The position numbers and the translations under genes were made by a program. 51,348 nucleotides of DNA from Psychrobacter sp. 5A.1 (GTDB taxonomy: Bacteria > Pseudomonadota > Gammaproteobacteria > Pseudomonadales > Moraxellaceae), in contig NZ_JASDDJ010000021.1 of NCBI RefSeq assembly GCF_030407455.1, forward strand, positions 1 through 51,348, read 5' to 3'. Under the pieces are notes generated by a model. That model did no database searches. It saw only the letters and a program-made list of their open reading frames with translations, and had not been told where the DNA came from. Below, piece by piece: positions 1-6,587 of the stretch; within the stretch, counting starts at the first letter, position 1, and the number at the start of each line of letters is the position of its first letter.

Positions 1-301
1 TAACCTCAAATATATCATCTTGCTTCGGCTGTCACCCCTCCTTTAATTCCTCAGCATACTTTTTGATACACCACCAAATAATTTATAAGCGTTATCAAGT
101 AAATGCTTATTTGAAAGCTACTCTACTCAATGACTGTTTATAATTTTTCCCGATACTATCTATCGAAATGTAGTAACAATAGGAGATGAATAGTGAATAG
201 CATAAAGTATTAAATAATCAGAAAACAGAAACATTGTTCACCAAAAAACTACGTTACTTTTGCCCATTAATCTCGATTAAAAAATTGCTGAAAATAAATC
301 A
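1..301. other. Gene-free left edge
   Basis: I see no coding region, RNA gene or repeat in this AT-rich stretch. Both strands are broken by frequent stops. It could hold the 3' flank of a gene lying outside the window. Confidence 0.5.
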
Positions 302-334
302 TAAAAAAACCGTATCTCAATGATGAGATACGGT
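302..334 (-). terminator. Intrinsic terminator of the saccharopine-dehydrogenase-like gene
   Basis: A perfect 11-bp stem (ACCGTATCTCA / TGAGATACGGT, 309-319 and 324-334) has a 4-nt loop. On the minus strand it is followed by a run of seven T, directly downstream of the minus-strand gene ending at 371. Confidence 0.85.
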
Positions 335-370
335 CGTAAAAACATTAAGTCTTTGTCATCATTCGATAGA

Positions 371-1657
371 CTAACTGTCCATCACTTCAAAGCTAAGACC
401 AGAATGCGCTTCTAAACGTGTTATTAGTTTATCGCCCATCGCTGAAGCAGGTGTCCAAAACCCTCCGCCAACGTCTTCTTTATTGATATCTTGCGCTAGA
501 CATAATGCTGCCTGCGAAATCATACGAGATGTACTGCCATAACCAGGATCTCTATCTCCTGTTACTTTGATGATGATAGTGTCATTTTTTGCCGTTTGTC
601 CAAAGTGACGAATATCAAAGTAGCCGTTTTCTTGCTCATCCTTAGAGGGGCCTGAACCGGCTTTTGGTAAGACGTGTTTGGCCAGTAACTCACGACTTGG
701 TTTAATCATCATTGCAGTGGCAAAGCCCAATAAGCCTGCGCTCATAGCATAGCTAGACAGTTTTCCTTTGGTACCATCTTTCATCCACATTGCTTCGTCA
801 TACTTAAAGTCGCGGCCGTATTCATAGCTGAGCAATTGGTTGGTGCGATGGACGATACGCGTATTGATGGTCGCCATGACAAAAGGTGCTAGCCAGCGCT
901 TATGATTGCTGTCGTATTCTGGTTTTTTGACATTGTCTTGACGTACGTTTGGTGCATCAGCGTCATCATTTAACAAGTAAGGATTGGCCACTTGCTTGCG
1001 GCGTGATTTGTCCTCGCCAGCTTCTTCAAAGATAGACGCCATTGACGCAATTGTGCCGCCTGAAATGCCACCTTTCGCTGCTTTTACACGCATATGAATC
1101 ACATTGCACGTTTCACCAAACTGCTCTTCTGCCTTGGCTTGAGTAAAGTACACACCCAAATCTGAAGGAATCGAGTCAAAACCACAAGAGTTGACGATAC
1201 GGGCGCCACTTTGTTTGGCGGTGTCTTGGTATTTGTCCATCATGTCTTTGATGAAAATCGCCTCACCAGTCAAATCAACATAATCAGTACCATTTTCCGC
1301 ACAGGATTTAATCAATGGCTCACCGTATTTGAGATAAGGACCAACGGTTGAGATGATGACTTGCGTTTGCTTGGTCATCTCATCAAGGCTTGCGGCATCA
1401 TTACTGTTGGCAATAATAATATCTACCTTGCTCCCAAGTTTGGACTGTAGCTTATTCAGTTTTTCCTCATCACGACCTGCAATCGCCCATGTCACAGTAG
1501 AGCCATCTTTGTTTTTATTATTCGTCAAAAAATTGGTCAAATAGTGAGCAGTGATTTGTCCAACAAAGCTTGTCGCACCATACAGAACCACTGCATAAGG
1601 GCGTTTTTCTTCACTGTTTTTTTGTATAGGGTTTTCGATGTCCGTGTTGGTATCCAT
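371..1657 (-). CDS. Saccharopine dehydrogenase-like NADP-binding reductase (trans-acting enoyl reductase family)
   Basis: A 428-residue protein with an N-terminal Rossmann fold: the segment YGATSFVGQ near residue 25 is the nucleotide-binding glycine-rich turn of the saccharopine dehydrogenase / trans-acting enoyl reductase family. Length and the conserved TVGPYLKYGEPL and NSCGFDSIPSDLG segments fit the family's usual 400-430 residues. Members act as soluble or membrane-associated oxidoreductases, but the substrate of bacterial homologues is mostly unknown, so no pathway is assigned. The frame extends upstream to a TTG at 1699, but the ATG at 1657 is preferred because AAGGAT lies about 8 nt before it. 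The gene is monocistronic, with its own terminator at 302-334. Confidence is high for the family and low for the substrate. Confidence 0.85.
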   Translation of the reverse strand: MDTNTDIENPIQKNSEEKRPYAVVLYGATSFVGQITAHYLTNFLTNNKNKDGSTVTWAIAGRDEEKLNKLQSKLGSKVDIIIANSNDAASLDEMTKQTQVIISTVGPYLKYGEPLIKSCAENGTDYVDLTGEAIFIKDMMDKYQDTAKQSGARIVNSCGFDSIPSDLGVYFTQAKAEEQFGETCNVIHMRVKAAKGGISGGTIASMASIFEEAGEDKSRRKQVANPYLLNDDADAPNVRQDNVKKPEYDSNHKRWLAPFVMATINTRIVHRTNQLLSYEYGRDFKYDEAMWMKDGTKGKLSSYAMSAGLLGFATAMMIKPSRELLAKHVLPKAGSGPSKDEQENGYFDIRHFGQTAKNDTIIIKVTGDRDPGYGSTSRMISQAALCLAQDINKEDVGGGFWTPASAMGDKLITRLEAHSGLSFEVMDS

Positions 1658-1896
1658 ACGTATTATCCTTAATAGGTTTGATAATGAGGTGATATTCAAC
1701 TATAAACCAAGTTGTTTGAATAGGTTAGGGGTTTGTGAAGTCGCTACAGTTTATAGTTTGATGTCTATATCACATGCATTCTATTCTAATGCTGAACTGG
1801 TATAAATTTTTCTGGCTTGCTGTACCTGTGCAGACAGAGGCTACAAAAAGTTGATGCCAGTCCCGCGGTATCGTTTTTATACTAAACTCACTATAT
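1658..1896. other. Intergenic region, nothing recognised
   Basis: AT-rich spacer between the minus-strand reductase gene and the first MITE. It presumably holds the reductase promoter on the minus strand. No gene is seen. Confidence 0.4.
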
Positions 1897-2071
1897 TAGG
1901 GCGTGTCTTCAATTCACTCGATAGTCATCTAAATGGGCTAAAAATGGCTAAATCTTGCCAAACATCGTCAAATAGCGCAGATAATATCCCGATATTATCT
2001 GCGCTATTTTTCTTGCTTGACGGCAATTTATCTCATTTTTATCACCATTTTTGAAAGGAAGACACGCCCTA
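1897..2071 (+). mobile_element. MITE family A, copy 1 (~175 bp)
   Basis: The element opens TAGGGCGTGTC and closes GACACGCCCTA, so it is bounded by TA on both sides with inverted ends. Four similar elements occur at 3648, 21262, 30908 and 39911. The middle contains a perfect 19-bp inverted repeat (1970-1988 and 1991-2009, separated by CC), which would form a strong hairpin and is more perfect than in the other copies. It encodes no transposase. The TA boundaries suggest mobilisation in trans by an IS630-type or IS427-type (IS5 family) transposase; that is inference. Small open frames across it on both strands are by-products of the palindrome. Confidence 0.85.
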
Positions 2072-2342
2072 GAAGAATGACGATAAGTAAGAGAACGCAA
2101 AATCCAAAAATATACTTCCATATTGAAACTATCATCTATTAAAGAAAAAGAGGTATAAGACACTAATACTTACTACAGAATTTACATAACCTACCGATAT
2201 CATTACTAAAATGAACGTTTTTTAGAAATGAACATTGCTAATCTATAGGCGTAAATAGGGATAACTGGCATCAGAAAAAAATAAGTTAAATTAATGCCAT
2301 ATAAATTCTAATATTTTTTTATAATTATTTGAGGAGAGGATT
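2072..2342. other. Intergenic region upstream of the DUF1328 gene
   Basis: AT-rich spacer. The last 15 bases hold a strong ribosome-binding site (GAGGAGAGG) for the next gene. No other feature is recognised. Confidence 0.5.
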
Positions 2343-2498
2343 ATGTTTCGTTGGGCTATTATTTTTGCAGTGGTCGCATTGCTAGCGAGTTTCTTAGGGT
2401 TTGGCGGTGTTGCTGGACTGTCTGCTAATTTGGCATACATTTTCTTAGCAGTCGCTGTTATCTTATTTATCGTCGCATTCGTCAGTCGTAAGATGTAA
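2343..2498 (+). CDS. DUF1328 (YtjA-type) small membrane protein
   Basis: A 51-residue hydrophobic protein beginning [20 protein letters not shown] and ending in a short basic tail (SRKM). Two membrane segments are visible (about residues 4-20 and 28-46), separated by a glycine-rich turn (GFGGVAGLS), which is the signature of the DUF1328/YtjA family. A very strong ribosome-binding site (GAGGAGAGG) precedes the ATG, and a perfect terminator follows 20 bp after the stop, so it is a stand-alone transcription unit. Homologues are often linked to envelope or general stress, but the molecular function is unknown. Confidence 0.9.
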   Translation: MFRWAIIFAVVALLASFLGFGGVAGLSANLAYIFLAVAVILFIVAFVSRKM

Positions 2499-2515
2499 AC
2501 ACAGATTTTTCAGAT

Positions 2516-2547
2516 AAAAAAGACCCTCAATTGAGGGTCTTTTTTTG
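2516..2547 (+). terminator. Terminator after the DUF1328 gene, probably bidirectional
   Basis: A perfect 20-nt palindrome (AGACCCTCAATTGAGGGTCT, 2521-2540) is flanked by A-run and T-run. It can serve the plus-strand small gene and, from the other side, the minus-strand phhB. Confidence 0.9.
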
Positions 2548-2596
2548 TCTGTCTCACCGAAGAGGCCTCGGTCATACAGCAGTCATTATAAATATC

Positions 2597-2890
2597 CTAT
2601 AAGCGTTTGGGCTGAATGATGTATTCCATGCGTTTAGCCAGACGGATGTCGTGGCTAGTGATACCGCCTGTATCATCAGTGGTAAGACGTACTTCTACTA
2701 TATTGTACGTGTTGCGCCATTCAGGATGATGCTCGAGCGCTTCTGCATAAAATGCCGCTTGATTCATAAAGCTCATGGCTTCGATAAAATCACTAAAGTG
2801 ATACGTTTTCACAATAGCATTGCCATCACGCTGCCAGCCAGCCAGCTCTTCTAGCTGCAAATCTACTTGTTCGTCAGATAAACTACTCAT
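2597..2890 (-). CDS. phhB: Pterin-4a-carbinolamine dehydratase
   Basis: A 97-residue protein covering the whole PCD/DCoH family length. The family core is visible around residues 35-60: the helix with [21 protein letters not shown] carries the conserved His-His-Pro-Glu-Trp active-site patch. The C-terminal TSHDIRLAK matches the conserved (T/S)xxDxxLA motif. It dehydrates 4a-hydroxytetrahydrobiopterin to recycle the cofactor of phenylalanine hydroxylase. No phhA lies beside it here. AAAGG sits about 8 nt before the ATG at 2890. It is cytosolic and monocistronic. Confidence 0.93.
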   Translation of the reverse strand: MSSLSDEQVDLQLEELAGWQRDGNAIVKTYHFSDFIEAMSFMNQAAFYAEALEHHPEWRNTYNIVEVRLTTDDTGGITSHDIRLAKRMEYIIQPKRL

Positions 2891-3011
2891 ATTAATAACC
2901 TTTATTGTTATGTTAAATTGGTTTATTAAAAGTGGTGCTTGGATATGTCTCCTATGCTAAATAAATATTCAAACACTTCGTCTTATTAAGGCTTTAACGG
3001 ATCACAGTCAG

Positions 3012-3320
3012 CTAAATTAAATCTTGATACTCAGGGTGTCGGCTGATGTATGACGCGACAAATGAGCATTGTGGCACCACTTTTTTGCCTTGCTCACGTG
3101 CATAGTTCAATGCATGTTTGACTAACGCTGAACCAACCCCACGTCCACCTAGCTGCTGCGGCACGATCGTGTGATCGTAGACCAGTTTTTCACCACTTTC
3201 TTGATAGCTAATATAACCCGTCTGACTGTCGATAGATGTCTCGAATCGTTTGGTTTTTTTATCGTGGATGATGTCTAATTCTTTTACCGTATTGTCTTTT
3301 ACAGCGTTTTGGTTACTCAT
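3012..3320 (-). CDS. Small GNAT-like N-acetyltransferase (YjdJ type)
   Basis: A 102-residue protein of the compact GNAT-related (acetyltransf_CG) family. The acetyl-CoA-binding signature is visible as QQLGGRGVGSALVKHAL (about residues 55-71), followed by the family's C-terminal VVPQCSFVASYISRHPEY. The start is well supported by GGAGAAT about 6 nt upstream of the ATG at 3320. Substrate is unknown; the family's compact size suggests a small-molecule or protein amine acceptor. A family B MITE begins 27 bp upstream of the start, so its promoter must lie within or beyond the element. Confidence 0.88.
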   Translation of the reverse strand: MSNQNAVKDNTVKELDIIHDKKTKRFETSIDSQTGYISYQESGEKLVYDHTIVPQQLGGRGVGSALVKHALNYAREQGKKVVPQCSFVASYISRHPEYQDLI

Positions 3321-3346
3321 AGATATTCTCCATTATTAGCTATTAT

Positions 3347-3615
3347 TAGGGTCTGTTGAACATTCAAATATTAGGGCTGCTGATTGCTAAAATTGCACCA
3401 AATTAGGCGCAAGCCGACGATAATGTCGAGACCTTAACTAGGATTTCAACAACGTTTGGGGTGATTTTAGCATCAGCCTTTTAGGGCAGTACTATTTTCT
3501 GCCAATATATGGCGAAATTGTTTAACCTAGAATGACTAGGCGTCAAAAATTTCACTGCATATTGTCTAAAAAATAGTGACGGCCAGCACCACATTTGAAT
3601 GTTCAACAGACCCTA
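3347..3615 (+). mobile_element. MITE family B, copy 1 (269 bp)
   Basis: Bounded by TA with inverted ends TAGGGTCTGTTGAACATTC at left and its complement at right. A second copy, in opposite orientation and highly similar over the full length, lies at 42182-42450. It carries no open frame of note. It is inserted just upstream of the acetyltransferase gene and 33 bp from a family A element. It is probably a non-autonomous derivative of an insertion sequence that targets TA. Confidence 0.85.
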
Positions 3616-3647
3616 ATGATTGAATGGTATTTTATTTTTCTAGTTGT

Positions 3648-3821
3648 TAGGGCGTGTCCTCAATTCAAACGAGTGTCCTCTAAATGGGCTAAAAACAGCT
3701 AAATTTTGCCAAACATCGTCAAATAGTTGGTCAATATCTCGATATTATCTGCGCTATTTTCCTCGTTTGACGGCAATTTATCTCATTTTTATCGCCATTT
3801 TTAAAATGAGGACACGCCCTA
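3648..3821 (+). mobile_element. MITE family A, copy 2 (174 bp)
   Basis: Ends AGGGCGTGTCCTCA and the inverted TGAGGACACGCCCT, flanked by TA on each side. Same orientation as copy 1, with a less perfect central inverted repeat (around TCAATATC / GATATT). A short open frame crossing it is not a gene. Confidence 0.88.
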
Positions 3822-3850
3822 GTGTTTAAAATAATTAGCGGAATAAAAGG

Positions 3851-3869
3851 AATGTTCAACACGCCCTAA
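3851..3869 (-). repeat. Hybrid MITE end scar
   Basis: AATGTTCAACACGCCCTAA. Read on the minus strand, it begins like family A (TTAGGGCGTGTT) and continues like family B (GAACATT). No partner end is seen nearby, so it is either a decayed solo end or the terminus of a third related family. Confidence 0.6.
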
Positions 3870-4252
3870 ATAAACGACGTCGCTGATTCGCTATTTATCT
3901 ATTATGAAGGCATTGCTGTTATATTTATAGTCCTTTACCGTAATAGGTAATGAGGCAAACGTTAATATAGTGAGCCTATAGTCTGCCCGCGATAAAACCG
4001 CTACGGCGTCAGACTCGCTCTGTCTACTATCAGTATTACTTTCATCCAAACAGCCCATTTATCCTGCAATCGCCCCGCTATTTCACCTTTTAATCCAACG
4101 CGTTAGGTTAAAAGGTGCTAAAGCCATCTACCAGCTTGCAGGGTATGCGCCACAATGCGATAATGGCTTATAATTTGTAACCCTGATTTTGAGGTACAGC
4201 ACGCTTGGCATCGTTGCGAAGTATGAGTTGCTTGCCTCTTCTATGCAGTCTA
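3870..4252. other. Intergenic region upstream of ettA, with a long near-palindrome
   Basis: No gene is seen. At 4084-4117 two 17-bp arms (CACCTTTTAATCCAACG and CGTTAGGTTAAAAGGTG) are complementary except at two positions and abut with no spacer. It lacks a T-run, so a terminator is unlikely; an operator or cruciform is possible. Confidence 0.5.
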
Positions 4253-4263
4253 TCGGAGTGTTA

Positions 4264-5925
4264 ATGGCTCAATATATCTACACGATGAACAACGTGTCAA
4301 AACTTGTTCCACCTAAGCGTGAAATATTAAAAAATATCAATCTGTCGTTTTTCCCAGGCGCCAAAATTGGTGTTTTGGGTATCAATGGTTCAGGTAAATC
4401 AACCTTGCTACGTATCATGGCAGGCGTTGATACTGAGTTTAGTGGTGAAGCACGCGCGCAAGCGGGCACCAAAGTGGGCTATTTGCCACAGGAGCCACAG
4501 CTTGACGACAGCAAAGATGTCCGTGGTAATGTCGAAGACGGTATGCGCGAAGCCTTAGATGCACTAGCCCGTCTAGATGCTATCTATGCTGAATACGCTG
4601 AGCCTGATGCTGATTTTGATAAGCTTGCTGAAGAGCAAGGCAAAATGGAAGACATCATCCAAGCGTGGGATGCTCATAACTTAAACAATCAGCTAGAAAA
4701 AGCGGCCGATGCGCTACGTCTGCCACCATGGGATGCGGATGTTAGCAAACTGTCTGGTGGTGAAAAACGCCGTGTGGCACTATGCCGTCTGCTATTGTCA
4801 CGCCCTGATATGCTATTACTTGACGAACCGACCAACCATTTGGACGCCGAGTCTGTCGCATGGCTAGAGCAATTCTTGCAGAACTACAGCGGTACTATCG
4901 TTGCCATTACCCATGATCGCTATTTCTTGGATAATGTCGCTCAGTGGATCTTGGAGCTTGACCGTGGCCATGGCTATCCGTATGAAGGTAACTATACCGA
5001 GTGGTTAGAGCAAAAGAACACGCGTCTAGAGCAGCAGAACAAGCAAGAAGAATCGTTTGCTAAAGCGCTGAAAAAAGAGCTTGAGTGGATTCGTAAAAAT
5101 CAAAAAGGCCAACAAGCCAAGTCTAAATCTCGTGTACAGCGTTTTGAAGAGTTGAACTCAACAGAGTTCCAACAGCGTAATGAGACGGCTGAAATTTATA
5201 TTCCACCTGGTCCACGTTTGGGTAACAAGGTTATTGAGATTAATGACATCTCTAAATCATTTGGCGATCGTTTGCTTTATGAAAACCTAAGTTTTAACGT
5301 ACCAGCTGGTGCGATCGTTGGTATCATCGGTCCAAATGGTGCGGGTAAAACCACGCTATTTAATATGATTACCGAGCGTGATACGCCAGATACGGGTTCA
5401 GTTGACTTGGGTGAAAGTGTCAAAGTTGCCTATGTCGGTCAGGTACGTGATCACTTGGATGATAGCAAAACCGTTTGGGAAGAAGTATCTGACGGCCTTG
5501 ATATCATCACCGTTGGCGATTACACCACGCCAAGTCGTGCTTATATCGGCCGCTTTAACTTTAAAGGCTCAGATCAGCAAAAACGCGTTGGTCAGCTATC
5601 AGGTGGTGAGCGTAACCGTCTGCAACTGGCGAAGACGCTAAAGCAAGGCGCAAACGTACTATTACTCGATGAACCATCAAACGATTTGGATATCGAAACC
5701 TTACGTGCACTAGAGGATGCGATTCAAGTATTCCCAGGTACAGTAATGGTCGTATCGCATGATCGCTGGTTCCTTGATCGTATCGCTACCCATATCTTGG
5801 CATTCGAAGAAGAAGGCCCAGTTTGGTTCGACGGTAACTACTCTGAGTTTGAGACTTATCGCAAAAAGACAATGGGTGATGATGCCAGTCCTAAGCGTGC
5901 GAAGTATAAGAAGATTACGAACTAG
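4264..5925 (+). CDS. ettA: Energy-dependent translational throttle protein EttA (ABC-F)
   Basis: A 553-residue ABC-F protein with two ATPase cassettes and no membrane segments. Cassette 1 has Walker A GINGSGKST, signature LSGGEKRR and Walker B LLLDEPTNHLD. Cassette 2 has Walker A GPNGAGKTT, signature LSGGERNR and Walker B LLLDEPSNDLD. The charged linker between them (about residues 250-310, rich in K, E and Q) and the ~555-residue length match EttA rather than Uup or other ABC-F members. EttA binds the ribosomal E site and gates entry into elongation according to ADP/ATP ratio. The frame opens 25 codons earlier with TTG, but the ATG at 4264 has CGGAG upstream and gives the canonical MAQYIYTMNNVSK start. 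Confidence 0.97.
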   Translation: MAQYIYTMNNVSKLVPPKREILKNINLSFFPGAKIGVLGINGSGKSTLLRIMAGVDTEFSGEARAQAGTKVGYLPQEPQLDDSKDVRGNVEDGMREALDALARLDAIYAEYAEPDADFDKLAEEQGKMEDIIQAWDAHNLNNQLEKAADALRLPPWDADVSKLSGGEKRRVALCRLLLSRPDMLLLDEPTNHLDAESVAWLEQFLQNYSGTIVAITHDRYFLDNVAQWILELDRGHGYPYEGNYTEWLEQKNTRLEQQNKQEESFAKALKKELEWIRKNQKGQQAKSKSRVQRFEELNSTEFQQRNETAEIYIPPGPRLGNKVIEINDISKSFGDRLLYENLSFNVPAGAIVGIIGPNGAGKTTLFNMITERDTPDTGSVDLGESVKVAYVGQVRDHLDDSKTVWEEVSDGLDIITVGDYTTPSRAYIGRFNFKGSDQQKRVGQLSGGERNRLQLAKTLKQGANVLLLDEPSNDLDIETLRALEDAIQVFPGTVMVVSHDRWFLDRIATHILAFEEEGPVWFDGNYSEFETYRKKTMGDDASPKRAKYKKITN

Positions 5926-5969
5926 AGTGAATTCAATAAAAAACCATAGATAGTCCATTATGGTTGCAC

Positions 5970-6002
5970 AAAAAAGGCATAACTTAGGTTATGCCTTTTT
6001 TC
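5970..6002 (+). terminator. Terminator after ettA
   Basis: Stem AAAAAAGGCATAAC / GTTATGCCTTTTTT with loop TTAG. It ends only about 20 bp before the next ATG (6022), so the downstream gene depends on read-through or on a promoter overlapping the hairpin. Confidence 0.88.
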
Positions 6003-6021
6003 ATTGTTTAAGAGATAAGTT

Positions 6022-6435
6022 ATGGAAAAAACACTCGAAACACTAAGATTGTTGTCTATATTTGCAACGATAGTGTTACCTATTGTGATGGTCTATAAAC
6101 ATCAGTTTTCAAAAAAATCTCGTCTGGCTTCTTGGCAAATATTTTTTATTGGCATAGTTGTGGTTTGGTTGTTGGTTCAAATAGGTGTTTATTTTACCGA
6201 TGCTTATCTACAAGCCAAGCTTGATGTTTTTGATTTAGATGGCAATGGTTTCTTTACGTCGGATGAAAGAAGTGAGGCACAGCATCAGGCTATGATGAGA
6301 GTGACGTCAGACACAGGTAGGGCATTTGCTCCTATTACTGGTGCCATATTTGCCTTTGGCTACATGTCGATACTTATCATATTTTTTAAGCTGGTAGGTT
6401 TTTTCACAAAAAAAGAGCCGAGCTCAAAAGCCTGA
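6022..6435 (+). CDS. Membrane protein with a single canonical EF-hand
   Basis: A 137-residue protein. Hydrophobic segments lie at about 9-25, 39-58 and 104-128. Between the second and third is a textbook 12-residue EF-hand loop, DLDGNGFFTSDE (residues 71-82), with Asp1, Asp3, Asn5, Thr9 and Glu12 in place, so it should bind calcium. The terminal residues KKEPSSKA are basic and polar. GAGATAAG precedes the start. I do not recognise a named family. The layout suggests a calcium-responsive inner-membrane protein, with the side of the loop depending on topology (probably periplasmic if the N-terminus is cytoplasmic, which is inference). Nothing is known of partners. Confidence 0.8.
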   Translation: MEKTLETLRLLSIFATIVLPIVMVYKHQFSKKSRLASWQIFFIGIVVVWLLVQIGVYFTDAYLQAKLDVFDLDGNGFFTSDERSEAQHQAMMRVTSDTGRAFAPITGAIFAFGYMSILIIFFKLVGFFTKKEPSSKA

Positions 6436-6510
6436 CTCTTTTATGATAATCGCTAAACCCATTTACAATGCTTAACTGTTGCAGTTACAGCAAAAAAGAA
6501 GTGGCAAACA

Positions 6511-6540
6511 AAAAAGGGACTGAATGCAGTCCCTTACTAT
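6511..6540 (-). terminator. Terminator of plsB
   Basis: Stem AAGGGACTG / CAGTCCCTT (6514-6522, 6527-6535) with loop AATG. It is followed on the minus strand by six T, and lies 48 bp downstream of plsB. Confidence 0.85.
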
Positions 6541-6587
6541 TATTAAAACTTCTATTTGATGAATGAGCTTTATCTTGTCATCAAAAT

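Noticed and set aside
1851..2163. Two overlapping short open frames on opposite strands
   Set aside because: They cross MITE family A copy 1 and arise from its palindrome; neither has a ribosome-binding site or family resemblance.
3644..3829. 61-residue open frame
   Set aside because: It lies almost wholly inside MITE family A copy 2.
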